64,000 bases of DNA from Archangium gephyra. GTDB lineage: Bacteria > Myxococcota > Myxococcia > Myxococcales > Myxococcaceae. Below, in pieces: positions 45,812 through 54,247 of the stretch (within the stretch, counting starts at the first letter, position 1; every line of letters begins with the position of its first letter). The position numbers were made by a program, and so were the translations under genes. The notes beneath the pieces were generated by a model. The model saw only the letters and a program-made list of their open reading frames with translations, was not told the origin of the DNA and made no database searches. Location: NCBI RefSeq assembly GCF_001027285.1, contig NZ_CP011509.1, positions 1,124,501 to 1,188,500 on the forward strand. Reading direction: 5' to 3'.

Positions 45812-46774
45812 ATGAAGCTGTTGCGGATTGTCGGGTTGGCGGCGGTGGTGGGGCTGTCGGGGTGTGACCTCGAGGGCCTCGACCTGGATGGCGGTGGCGG
45901 TGGCGGCGCGGGTGGCACCTTCACCCGTGGCTTCGTCTTCGTGCGCGGCGAGAACAGCGGCCGCAACCTGTTCGCGGTGGACGACGCCGGGGACCCCAAC
46001 TCCCCGCTGCAGCTCACCACGCAGGGCAACGCGTACTACCCCACGGTGTCGCGCAATGGCCGGCTGGTGGCCTTCGTGTTCCGCTCCGGCTCCACGTCGG
46101 AGCTGCGCACGGTGCCCACCACGGGCACGGGCCAGCCCTCCACGGTGTTCTCCAGCACCAGCACCGCCTGCACGGGCTGTAGCAACTTCCGCTTCCCCAC
46201 CTTCAACCCCAGCGGCGGCACCCTCGTCTTCACCCTGGACCAGGGCGGCTACGCGAAGCTGGCCCGGGTGAACGCGGACGGCAGCAGCTTCCAGCTCCTC
46301 ACCACCGGCAGCCCCTACGTCTACGGCGCCGCCTCCTACTACCCGGATGGGCAGTACGTGCTCGCGTCCGCCGGCTACACCACCAGCCAGCTCAACTTCC
46401 TCGTGAAGGTGGGCGTGGCCACCGGCTCCACCGACGTCATCTCCAGCAGCCTGGGCAACACCGCGCAGGTGGTGGTGTCCCGCCCCGCGGTGTCGCCGGA
46501 CGGCACCCGGGTGGCCTTCGATGGCCGCACCAGCGGCGGCACGCAGATCTTCGTGGCGCCGCTCGGGCAGACGCTCGGCAGCGTGACGCAGTTGACGTCG
46601 CATCCGGGGGAGTACGGCGTGGAGGACACCTGGCCGAGCTGGCGCGGCAACACCGAGCTGACCTTCCTGTCCAACTCGGGCAGTGCCAACAACATCTACC
46701 GCATCAGCATCGCCTCCTCGGGGGCGGGCACCCTGGTGGTGCCCATCGCCCAGGAGCCTTCCTACGGCGGGTAG
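45812..46774 (+). CDS. PD40-type beta-propeller lipoprotein
   Basis: 320 aa from ATG 45812 (MKLLRIVGLAAVVGLSGC), with AGGAGCACGAGC upstream. Lipobox LSGC, a Gly-rich linker (DGGGGGGAGG), then a TolB-like propeller made of repeats such as NGRLVAFVFRSG, SGGTLVFTLDQGG, DGTRVAFDGRTSGG and GNTELTFLSNSG. Anchored at the envelope; the ligand is unknown. Has its own terminator just downstream. Confidence 0.85.
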   Translation: MKLLRIVGLAAVVGLSGCDLEGLDLDGGGGGGAGGTFTRGFVFVRGENSGRNLFAVDDAGDPNSPLQLTTQGNAYYPTVSRNGRLVAFVFRSGSTSELRTVPTTGTGQPSTVFSSTSTACTGCSNFRFPTFNPSGGTLVFTLDQGGYAKLARVNADGSSFQLLTTGSPYVYGAASYYPDGQYVLASAGYTTSQLNFLVKVGVATGSTDVISSSLGNTAQVVVSRPAVSPDGTRVAFDGRTSGGTQIFVAPLGQTLGSVTQLTSHPGEYGVEDTWPSWRGNTELTFLSNSGSANNIYRISIASSGAGTLVVPIAQEPSYGG

Positions 46775-46797
46775 CCGAGCTCCGCTGCTCCTGATGC

Positions 46798-46841
46798 AAG
46801 AAGGCCCGGGACCCGCTGTGTGGGGTCTCCGGGCCTTCTTG
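46798..46841 (+). terminator. Strong hairpin after propeller lipoprotein gene
   Basis: AAGAAGGCCCGGGACC pairs with GGTCTCCGGGCCTTCTT around a short loop: about 15 bp with one mismatch. T-run is weak (TTCTTGTTCC), and the symmetric ends allow termination in both directions. Confidence 0.75.
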
Positions 46842-46861
46842 TTCCAACCTGGGGGCTCGGC

Positions 46862-46897
46862 ACCCTCACCCCGTCCCTCTCCCGGGGGGAGAGGGGA
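46862..46897 (-). repeat. Dispersed palindromic repeat, copy R5
   Basis: Reverse orientation: ACCCTCACCCCGTCCCTCTCCC followed by GGGGGGAGAGGGG. It lies between a terminator and the end of the FeS oxidoreductase gene. In one plus-strand frame it encodes LTPSLSRGERG, which makes spurious reading frames look conserved. Confidence 0.85.
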
Positions 46898-46933
46898 TGT
46901 TGCTGCGGGGGTGCTCGAGTTCGTTGCCCGCGG

Positions 46934-49129
46934 CTACTCGGGCTTGGCGTTCACCGCGACGCTCGGCGCCACCGTGCCCGTGCCCTGCTTCACCTCCAGC
47001 GCATCCGCCACCAGCTCGGTGATGTCCTTCACCTTGATGCGCTCCTCGCGGCCCGTGTCGTTCACCGCGTCGTTCAGCATCGTCGAGCAGAACGGGCACG
47101 CCACCGCGACAATCCCCTTGCCGCCCGGCTCCTTGTACTCGCCCACCAGGCCCGGCTTCTTCTTGTCCGTCGCGTCCGGGAACGGCGTGCTCGGATCCTC
47201 CGCGTGCTTGAGCGTCAGCGCCGCCTCGTTCAACCGGTTGTGGTTGATGCGCGTGCCGATGTGCTCCTCCATCCACATCCGTCCGCCACCCGCGCCGCAG
47301 CAGAAGCCCTCGCGCTGGCTGCGCTGCATCTCCACCACCTCGAGCCCCGGAATCGCCTTCAGCACCTCGCGCGGCGCGTCGTACACCCCGTTGTGCCGGC
47401 CCAGGTAGCACGGGTCGTGGTACGTCAGCTTCTGGTTCATCACCGCGGAGAGCTTGATGCGCTTCTCCTTCAGCAGCTCGTTGATGAGCTGCGTGTGGTT
47501 GATGACCCGGTACTCGCCGCCGAACTCCGGGTACTCGTTCTTGATGGTGTTGAAGCAGTGCGGGCACTGGGTGATGACCGCCTTGACGCCCATCGCGTTC
47601 CAGCTCTCGACGTTCGTCTTGGCCATCGTCTGGTACAGGTACTCGTTGCCCAGGCGCCGCGCCGTGTCGCCGTTGCACATCTCCTGCTTGGACAGCGTGG
47701 CGAAGCTCACCCCCGCCTCGCGCAGGATCTTCACCAGCGCCCGGCTCACCTTCTTCTGCTTGTCGTCGTAGCTGCCCGCGCAGCCCACGAAGAAGAGGTA
47801 CTCGTACGTGCCGCCGTCACCCCACGTGGGCAGCGCCAGATCCTCCGCCCACTCGTCGCGCCGGTCCTGCCCCAGGCCCCAGGGGTTGCCCTGGCGCTCA
47901 ATCCCCTCGAACACGCGCTGGATCTCCGCCGGGAACTCCGCCTTCACCTGCACCTGGTAGCGGCGCATGTCGATGAGCCGCGGCACGTTCTCGATGAACA
48001 CCGGGCAGGCCGTCTCGCACCAGCCGCAGCTCGTGCACGCCCACACCGTCTCCGCCTTCAGCGCGCTGCCGATGATCTCCGGCAGCGGCTCCACCGTGCC
48101 CGACGGGCCCCGGCCCTCCTCCACCCACATCTCGTGCTCCCAGATCCAGTGCTTCAAGTCCTGGTTCACGCCCTTGTGGGTGAGCGGCTTGCCCGTGATG
48201 TACGTGGGGCAGTGCGTCTGGCAGCGGCCGCACTCGGTGCACGAGTACAGGTCCAGGCCCTGCTTCCACGTGAGGTCCTTCACCGTCGCCGTGCCGAACT
48301 CCTCCTTCTCCAGGTTGGGCGTGGGCAGCTTCGCGCTCTGCGTGTTGCGCTGCCCCTGGCCCAGGCGCAGGAAGAAGACGTTGGGCAGGCCCGTGATCAC
48401 GTGGAAGTGCTTGCCCACCGGCAGGAAGTTGAGGAACGCCAGGATGATGGACAGGTGGATCCAGAAGCCCGCCACGCCCAGCACGTGCGCCACGGTGTAG
48501 CCCAGCGGCCTCATCGCCATGCCGAACACGCTGGTGACCGGCTCCCACCACACGAAGTTGCTCGTGGCCAGCGGCATCGTCTGCTCGCGGGGCACCATGT
48601 GGCTGCCGCCGAAGAGGAACTCCGTCACCATCAGCCCGGAGATGAAGCCGAGGATGAGGTAGGCCTCCCACGAGGGGCTCATGCGGTCCGGCTTCACGCT
48701 GGCGCGCATGTAGGCGAAGTAGGCGCAGCCCAGCAGCGCGCCGGCCGCCACGAAGTCCTTGGCCAGCAGGTAGACGCGGTAGAGGCCGAGCAGCGCCGGC
48801 TGCTCTCCCCAGAAGGGGTGCGTCAGGTCCGTGAGCAGCACCAGGGCCGTCTCGGAGAAGCCCATCACGAACATCATGACGGTGCGCAGCGCCAGCACCA
48901 TGAACGCCGCGAAGATGAAGACGTGCATGAGGCCCGGGGTGAATTCCTCCCGGTCCACCATGCGTTTCTGCCCCAGGCCGAAGCTCAGCAGCGCGGCGGC
49001 TCGCTGGGGGAGGTTGTCCAGCCGGTTCTCCGGCTTCATCGCCAGCAGGACGCCAATGCGTCCGGCCATGGTCATGACGAAGACGGAGAGTCCGACGGCG
49101 AGGAGGAGGCCTGTAATGATGGGACTCAT
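46934..49129 (-). CDS. Membrane-bound iron-sulphur oxidoreductase (EtfAB:quinone / DUF224 type)
   Basis: 731 aa from ATG 49129. The N-terminal third has about six membrane helices of NarI/cytochrome-b type (about 1-250). Then come two 4Fe-4S clusters (CTECGRCQTHCP about 290; CTSCGWCETACP about 365) and two CCG domains (CNGDTARRLG ... CPHCFNTIKNEYPEF; DPCYLGRHNGVYDAPREV ... GFCCGAGGGRMW) as in heterodisulphide reductase HdrD and EtfAB:quinone oxidoreductases. Probably passes electrons from ETF or a similar donor to menaquinone. etfAB is not in the window. Confidence 0.9.
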   Translation of the reverse strand: MSPIITGLLLAVGLSVFVMTMAGRIGVLLAMKPENRLDNLPQRAAALLSFGLGQKRMVDREEFTPGLMHVFIFAAFMVLALRTVMMFVMGFSETALVLLTDLTHPFWGEQPALLGLYRVYLLAKDFVAAGALLGCAYFAYMRASVKPDRMSPSWEAYLILGFISGLMVTEFLFGGSHMVPREQTMPLATSNFVWWEPVTSVFGMAMRPLGYTVAHVLGVAGFWIHLSIILAFLNFLPVGKHFHVITGLPNVFFLRLGQGQRNTQSAKLPTPNLEKEEFGTATVKDLTWKQGLDLYSCTECGRCQTHCPTYITGKPLTHKGVNQDLKHWIWEHEMWVEEGRGPSGTVEPLPEIIGSALKAETVWACTSCGWCETACPVFIENVPRLIDMRRYQVQVKAEFPAEIQRVFEGIERQGNPWGLGQDRRDEWAEDLALPTWGDGGTYEYLFFVGCAGSYDDKQKKVSRALVKILREAGVSFATLSKQEMCNGDTARRLGNEYLYQTMAKTNVESWNAMGVKAVITQCPHCFNTIKNEYPEFGGEYRVINHTQLINELLKEKRIKLSAVMNQKLTYHDPCYLGRHNGVYDAPREVLKAIPGLEVVEMQRSQREGFCCGAGGGRMWMEEHIGTRINHNRLNEAALTLKHAEDPSTPFPDATDKKKPGLVGEYKEPGGKGIVAVACPFCSTMLNDAVNDTGREERIKVKDITELVADALEVKQGTGTVAPSVAVNAKPE

Positions 49130-49415
49130 GGCGGTTCGGTGAACCTCGCGAAGGGGCGCGGTGGGGAGGTCCGGATGCCGCGCTGCGGCACTGCTGTCAC
49201 CCTGCAACCCTAACAAGGTTGATTCCCGAATCAAGCACCTGTCCGGGGCGGGCGCCGCAGTGTTTCTACTTGGGGCGAAGCCTGCACGTACCTCAGGCGG
49301 GTCAACGTTGACAGCACAACCGTGCATCCCGCACGGTGCCCGCTCCAACGGACCCATGGCCGGTGGGCTCCCCCAGCCAGGGGGAGGGCTTTCCGTTGGG
49401 GGGACATCCAGACAC

Positions 49416-52400
49416 ATGAGACGTTTTCGAGGACGCGTGGGCTGCCTGGCCGTGGTGCTGGCGGCGATGGGGGGTTGTTCGGACTCGGGCCAGGAGGCCG
49501 CCAGGACGGCGCCGGTGACACCGGAATCGCGGCGGAGCGCGCTCGCCGTGGGCACGCCCAGGCTGGTGCGCGACATCCAGCCCACCCCGCCGCCCTCCGC
49601 GGAGGAGGGCAGCCATCCCAGCTCCTTCGTGTCAGTGGGCTCGACGCGCTTCTTCGTCGCGTACGACGCGCTCCACGGGGTCGAGCTGTGGAAGAGCGAT
49701 GGGACGCCCGCGGGCACCGTGCTGGTGAAGGACCTCGAGCCGGGACCCCTGAACGGCGGCATCAGCGAGCTCACCGCCGCCCACGGGGTGCTCTACTTCG
49801 TGGTGAGTGGCTCCTTCTCCGGCAGCCAGCTGTGGCGGAGTGATGGAACGGCCGAGGGCACCCGGCCTGTCTTCACCGGCTCGCCCTTCGGGCCGGCCAT
49901 CCAGGAGCTCGAGGCCGCCAACGGCACGCTCTTCCTCACCGCGGCCGACAGCGGTGGGGGCCTCCACCTGTGGTCGAGCGATGGGTCGCGCGAGGGCACC
50001 CGCCTCCTGAAGGCCTTTCCCACGACGGCGGGCTCGGAGCCTCGAGCGCTGAGGGACCTGGGCGGGCGGCTCTACTTCTCGGCGGATGACGGCGTGCACG
50101 GCCGCGAGCTGTGGACGAGCGACGGGACGAGCGAGGGCACCGTGCTGGTGAAGGACCTCGCTCCGGGCGTCGCGAGCACCACGCTCGGCTCGCTCGCCGG
50201 TGCGGGAGACGTGCTCTACTTCACCGCCGGGGACTACCGCACCGGTTTCACGCTCTGGAAGAGCGATGGCTCGTCCGCGGGGACCGTGCCCCTCTCGAAC
50301 CTCCCCGGCGGCCCCGTCCTCTCGGAGGGCCCCACGCTCGGGGGCCTCGGCTGGCTGGCGGTCTCGGGCGGGACGCTCTACTTCTCCGCGAACGACGGCA
50401 CGAGCGGGGCCGAGCTCTGGAAGAGCGATGGCACGCCCAAGGGCACCGTGCGGGTGAAGGACATCCACCCCCTCGGGGACTCCAGCCCCACCTACCCGCG
50501 CGACGTCAACGGAGTCCTCTTCTTCCTGGCCTCGCACCCCGACACGGGGCGTGAGGTGTGGACGAGCGATGGGACGGCCGAGGGCACCGTGTGTCTCTCG
50601 GACCTCCAGCCGGGCGCGGGGAGCGGCGCCGTGAATGGCCCGTTCGCCGTGGCCGGCTCGCGCGCGTACTTCTTCGCCGATTCCGGCAAGGGCCGCCCCT
50701 CGCTCTGGACGAGCGACGGCACCCTGGCGGGGACGCGGGAGCTGCGGGAGCTCTCGCCGACGAGCGCCGGGCTCTCCGAGTCCGTGGGCGCCGCGGAGGG
50801 CTCCCTGCTCCTCGCGGCGGATGACGGGGTGCACGGTGTCGAGCTCTGGAAGACGGAGGGGACGCCCGAGGGCACCGTCCTCCTGCGGGACCTCCACAGG
50901 GGCACGCACGGCAGCACTCCCCAGTCCATGATGGAGCTGGGGGACGGGCGGATGCTCTTCGCCGTCTTCGCCGACGGAGGCCCGGACCTGGAGCTGTGGG
51001 CGAGCGATGGCTCCGAGGCGGGCACCCGGCGGGTCCTGCCGGGCGTGAAGTCCCTCGGCATCCTGAGCCGGCGCGTGGGCGGCGTGCGGTACTTCACCGC
51101 GTCCACGACGAAGGAGGGGGCCGCCCACACCCTGTGGCGGAGTGATGGGACGCCGGAAGGCACCTCCGTCGTCCGGGACTTCCCCGAGGGCATGAGCGTC
51201 GTCGAGGCCGAGCTGGGGGGACGCGTCTTCTTCTCCGCGACGACGTCCACCGAGGGCGCCGAGCTGTGGGCGAGCGACGGCACGCCCGAGGGCACCGTGC
51301 GGGTGAAGGACATCCGCCCGGGCACCGCGTCGTCCCGCCCACGGGGGATGATCAACGTGGGAGGGACGCTCTACTTCACGGCGGATGACGGCGTGCACGG
51401 CCCCGAGCTGTGGAAGAGCGATGGTACGGAGGCGGGCACGGTGATGGTGAAGGACCTCCTCCCGGGTGGGGCGGGCGCCGCTCCGCTGGACCTGGAGAAC
51501 CTGAACGGGACGCTCGTCTTCTCCGCCTCCGAGGACGCCCTCACGGGCAAGCTGGGGATGTGGAGGCTGGGGCCGGATGGCCAGCCGCGCAGAATCCCGC
51601 TCTCGGCTCCCGGCGTGACACCGGGAGAGCCGGAGCGGCTGAGGATCGTCAACGGCACGCTCCTCGTCTTCGCCGGGACGCTCGCCAGGCCCCAGCTGTG
51701 GTCGTACGACGGGACGTCCGAGCACGCGACCCTGCTCTTCAGCGACCAGATCTTCTACCTCGCGGACCTGGTGGCCGCGGGCAGGGTGCTCTACTTCCTG
51801 GGCGGCAATGGCCTGGGGAGCGAGGAGCTGTGGCGCTCCGATGGCACGCTCGCGGGCACGTACAAGGTGGCGGACGCGGACCAGGGGTTCTTCGGGAGCC
51901 GTTATTCCTACCCGTCCTTCATGCTGGGGCTCGAGGATCGGGCCCAGGTGCTCCTGCGCTCGGCGGAGGGCGCCGCGGGCGCGGAGCCGTGGGTCTCGGA
52001 TGGGTCCGCGGTGGGGACTGCCCTGGTGGCGGACCTCTCGCCGGGGGCCTCGACCAGCTATCCCCATTCGCTCACGCGCAGTGGAGACCACGTGTTCTTC
52101 AGCGCCGACGACGGGGTGCATGGCGCCGAGCTGTGGCGCCTCACGCTGCCTCCGAGGCCGCCCGACACCACGCTGCCCGTGCTGGTGTGCCCGGCGTCCG
52201 TGACGGTCGAGCCCACCTCGAGCACGGGCGCCATCGCCTCCTGGCCGGGGGCCCGGGTGTCCGATGATGTCTCCGCGTCCATTCCGCTGACGTACAGCCA
52301 CGTCCCAGGCAGGGAGTTCCCCGTGGGCACGACGGTGGTGACGGTGCGCGCGAAGGACGCCGCGGGCAACGAGGCCCTGTGCGCCTTCGAGGTGCGGGTG

Positions 52401-53720
52401 CGTGACTCCATCGCGCCGACGGTGAGCTGTCCGGCGGATCTGGAGGTGGAGGCCACCGGCTCCGGCACGCCGGTCTCCTTCGCGGAGGCCACGGCGAGCG
52501 ATGGGATGACGGCCCGTCCGGAGGTGACGTACAGCCACGCTCCGGGCAGCGCCTTCCCCGTGGGCACGACGGCGGTGACGGCCACGGCCAGGGACGAGGC
52601 GGGCAACGAGGCCACGTGCTCCTTCCGCGTCACCGTGAAGGACACCGTGAAGCCCGCGCTGACGTGCCCGGAGGCCCTCACGGCGGAGGCGGCCTCGGCC
52701 ACCGGGGCCCGGGTGACGTATGCGGCGACGGCCTCGGACACCGTCTCCCCGGTGTCGGTGGCGTACGAGCCGGCGTCCGGCTCGGAGCTGGGGCTCGGCA
52801 TCACGGTGGTGAGGGTGACGGCGAAGGACGGGGCGGGCAATGAGGCCACCTGCTCCTTCTCCGTGACGGTACGGGATGGCACCGCGCCCTCGCTGACGTG
52901 CCCGGCGGCGGTGCGGGTGGAGGCCACGGGCGCCTCGGGAGCGCCGGTGACGTTCGCCGCCGCCCACGCGACGGACGCGGTGACGGCCAGCCCCGAGGTG
53001 ACGTACAGCCAGGCTTCCGGCAACACCTTCCCGGTGGGGGAGACGGCCGTCACCGTGACGGCGAAGGACGGGGCGGGCAATGAGGCCACCTGCTCCTTCT
53101 CCGTGACGGTACGGGACGGCACCGCCCCCGCGCTGACGTGTCCGGCGGCGGTGCTTGTGGAGGCCACGGGCGCCTCGGGAGCTCCGGTGACGTTCGCCGC
53201 CGCCCACGCGACGGACGCGGTGACGGTCAGCCCCGAGGTGACGTACAGCCAGGGCTCCGGCAGCACCTTCCCGGTGGGGGAGACGGCCGTCACCGTGACG
53301 GCGAGGGACGCGGCGGACAACGCCTCCTCCTGCTCCTTCTCCGTGGTGGTGCGTGACACCACGGCGCCCACCGTCTCCTGCCCGGCGGATGTGGCGGTGG
53401 TGGCGCGGGAGCCCGCGGGAAGCACGGTGCAATACCCGGCGGCCACCGTCCATGACGCGGTGACGGCCGAGCCTCGGGTGCTCTACAGCCACGCCCCGGG
53501 CAGCGCCTTCCCGGTGGGTACCACCCCGGTCACCGCCACCGTGGAGGACGCGGCGGGCAACACCGCCTCGTGCTCCTTCCACGTCACCGTCAGCGCGGTG
53601 AGCGTGCGCGACGAGGGCTCCGGCTGCGCGGCCTCGGGGGGCTCTCCCGCGGGGCTGCTGGGGCTGCTGCTCCTGCTCGCCTGGCCGTCCCTCGGCCGGG
53701 CCCGGACGCGCCGAAGCTGA
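49416..53720 (+). CDS. Giant repeat lipoprotein: ELWKSDGT repeats, HYR domains, MYXO-CTERM-like tail
   Basis: 1,434 aa from ATG 49416 (lipobox MGGC; frame open to 49161 but no better start). From about residue 85 to 910 there are at least 15 repeats of about 50 aa ending in (E)LWxSDGTxxGT, expected to form a multi-bladed propeller. Then come six HYR (Ig-like) domains of about 80 aa, each opening (T/V)xxCPA and closing AxDxAGNxAxCSF. The C-terminus, Gly-Cys, a 15-residue hydrophobic segment and ArgArgSer, resembles the MYXO-CTERM sorting signal. Having both a lipobox and a CTERM signal is odd. Surface exposed; perhaps adhesion. Confidence 0.9.
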   Translation: MRRFRGRVGCLAVVLAAMGGCSDSGQEAARTAPVTPESRRSALAVGTPRLVRDIQPTPPPSAEEGSHPSSFVSVGSTRFFVAYDALHGVELWKSDGTPAGTVLVKDLEPGPLNGGISELTAAHGVLYFVVSGSFSGSQLWRSDGTAEGTRPVFTGSPFGPAIQELEAANGTLFLTAADSGGGLHLWSSDGSREGTRLLKAFPTTAGSEPRALRDLGGRLYFSADDGVHGRELWTSDGTSEGTVLVKDLAPGVASTTLGSLAGAGDVLYFTAGDYRTGFTLWKSDGSSAGTVPLSNLPGGPVLSEGPTLGGLGWLAVSGGTLYFSANDGTSGAELWKSDGTPKGTVRVKDIHPLGDSSPTYPRDVNGVLFFLASHPDTGREVWTSDGTAEGTVCLSDLQPGAGSGAVNGPFAVAGSRAYFFADSGKGRPSLWTSDGTLAGTRELRELSPTSAGLSESVGAAEGSLLLAADDGVHGVELWKTEGTPEGTVLLRDLHRGTHGSTPQSMMELGDGRMLFAVFADGGPDLELWASDGSEAGTRRVLPGVKSLGILSRRVGGVRYFTASTTKEGAAHTLWRSDGTPEGTSVVRDFPEGMSVVEAELGGRVFFSATTSTEGAELWASDGTPEGTVRVKDIRPGTASSRPRGMINVGGTLYFTADDGVHGPELWKSDGTEAGTVMVKDLLPGGAGAAPLDLENLNGTLVFSASEDALTGKLGMWRLGPDGQPRRIPLSAPGVTPGEPERLRIVNGTLLVFAGTLARPQLWSYDGTSEHATLLFSDQIFYLADLVAAGRVLYFLGGNGLGSEELWRSDGTLAGTYKVADADQGFFGSRYSYPSFMLGLEDRAQVLLRSAEGAAGAEPWVSDGSAVGTALVADLSPGASTSYPHSLTRSGDHVFFSADDGVHGAELWRLTLPPRPPDTTLPVLVCPASVTVEPTSSTGAIASWPGARVSDDVSASIPLTYSHVPGREFPVGTTVVTVRAKDAAGNEALCAFEVRVRDSIAPTVSCPADLEVEATGSGTPVSFAEATASDGMTARPEVTYSHAPGSAFPVGTTAVTATARDEAGNEATCSFRVTVKDTVKPALTCPEALTAEAASATGARVTYAATASDTVSPVSVAYEPASGSELGLGITVVRVTAKDGAGNEATCSFSVTVRDGTAPSLTCPAAVRVEATGASGAPVTFAAAHATDAVTASPEVTYSQASGNTFPVGETAVTVTAKDGAGNEATCSFSVTVRDGTAPALTCPAAVLVEATGASGAPVTFAAAHATDAVTVSPEVTYSQGSGSTFPVGETAVTVTARDAADNASSCSFSVVVRDTTAPTVSCPADVAVVAREPAGSTVQYPAATVHDAVTAEPRVLYSHAPGSAFPVGTTPVTATVEDAAGNTASCSFHVTVSAVSVRDEGSGCAASGGSPAGLLGLLLLLAWPSLGRARTRRS
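52869..53348 (+). repeat. Tandem 240-bp repeats encoding HYR domains 4 and 5
   Basis: The unit starting at 52869 and the unit starting at 53109 differ by only a handful of bases over most of 240 bp (80 codons, same phase). This indicates a recent unit duplication or conversion and a site of possible length variation. Confidence 0.85.
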
Positions 53721-53727
53721 AAACCCG

Positions 53728-53765
53728 GCCCGCCCGGACCCTCGCGAGGGGACCTCCGGGCGGGC
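53728..53765 (+). terminator. Nested hairpin after the repeat lipoprotein gene
   Basis: GCCCGCCCGGA (53728-53738) pairs with TCCGGGCGGGC (53755-53765), with a second palindrome CCCTCGCGAGGG inside. Stable but without a T-run downstream. Confidence 0.6.
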
Positions 53766-54006
53766 TGCCACAAGCGGCTGTGTAAAAGCAAGCAGGCGTG
53801 CACTACGAGACGTAGTCGGCTGCTTTGAAGCCCAAGGGCTTTACAGGGCGGACGACAATGGCCAACCTGGACGGTAAATCGGTCAACGCGTTGAACGGGG
53901 CACCACATGGGGTGGGCTCCAGATGACCGAACGGGGGGCGCGCGTGTGAGGCGTCGAGCCAGCGGGCCGGCGACCTGAAACCACACGGAAGCGCCCAGGA
54001 GGAGCC

Positions 54007-54168
54007 ATGGTGCACGACGACACGACGTACCTGGACGACGAGGGGCTGGCGTACGTGGTTCCGGGCGGTGAGGACGATGAGTCGGGAACCATCATGCCGG
54101 TGAGGGTGACGACGGGCGGACGCCTGTGGGGCGCCGACGACGCCTACGGCGGGTACGACGCCGAGTAG
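54007..54168 (+). CDS. Small acidic protein, 53 aa
   Basis: ATG 54007 with AGGAGGAGCC just upstream, a strong ribosome site. The product is very acidic at both ends (DDTTYLDDEG; GADDAYGGYDAE) with a central TIMPVRVTTGGRLWG, and no Cys or signal peptide. I do not recognise it. The region upstream (53766-54006) has two small hairpins (ACTACG-AGA-CGTAGT at 53802 and AAGCCC-AA-GGGCTT at 53827) that could be regulatory. Reality rests on the ribosome site and its composition. Confidence 0.55.
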   Translation: MVHDDTTYLDDEGLAYVVPGGEDDESGTIMPVRVTTGGRLWGADDAYGGYDAE

Positions 54169-54247
54169 TGCCACGGCCCCCGCGTCCACGGGACAAGACG
54201 CGGGGGCGCGAGTGTGACGCGGAGGGACGCGTCTCCCTGTCGAGCCG

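Noticed and set aside
46820-49213. Plus-strand frame with LTPSLSRGERG
   Set aside because: The familiar peptide comes from dispersed repeat R5, and the rest is antisense to the FeS oxidoreductase.
49632-53771. Minus-strand frame of 1,379 codons
   Set aside because: Antisense to the repeat lipoprotein; its repetitive appearance only mirrors the repeats on the other strand.
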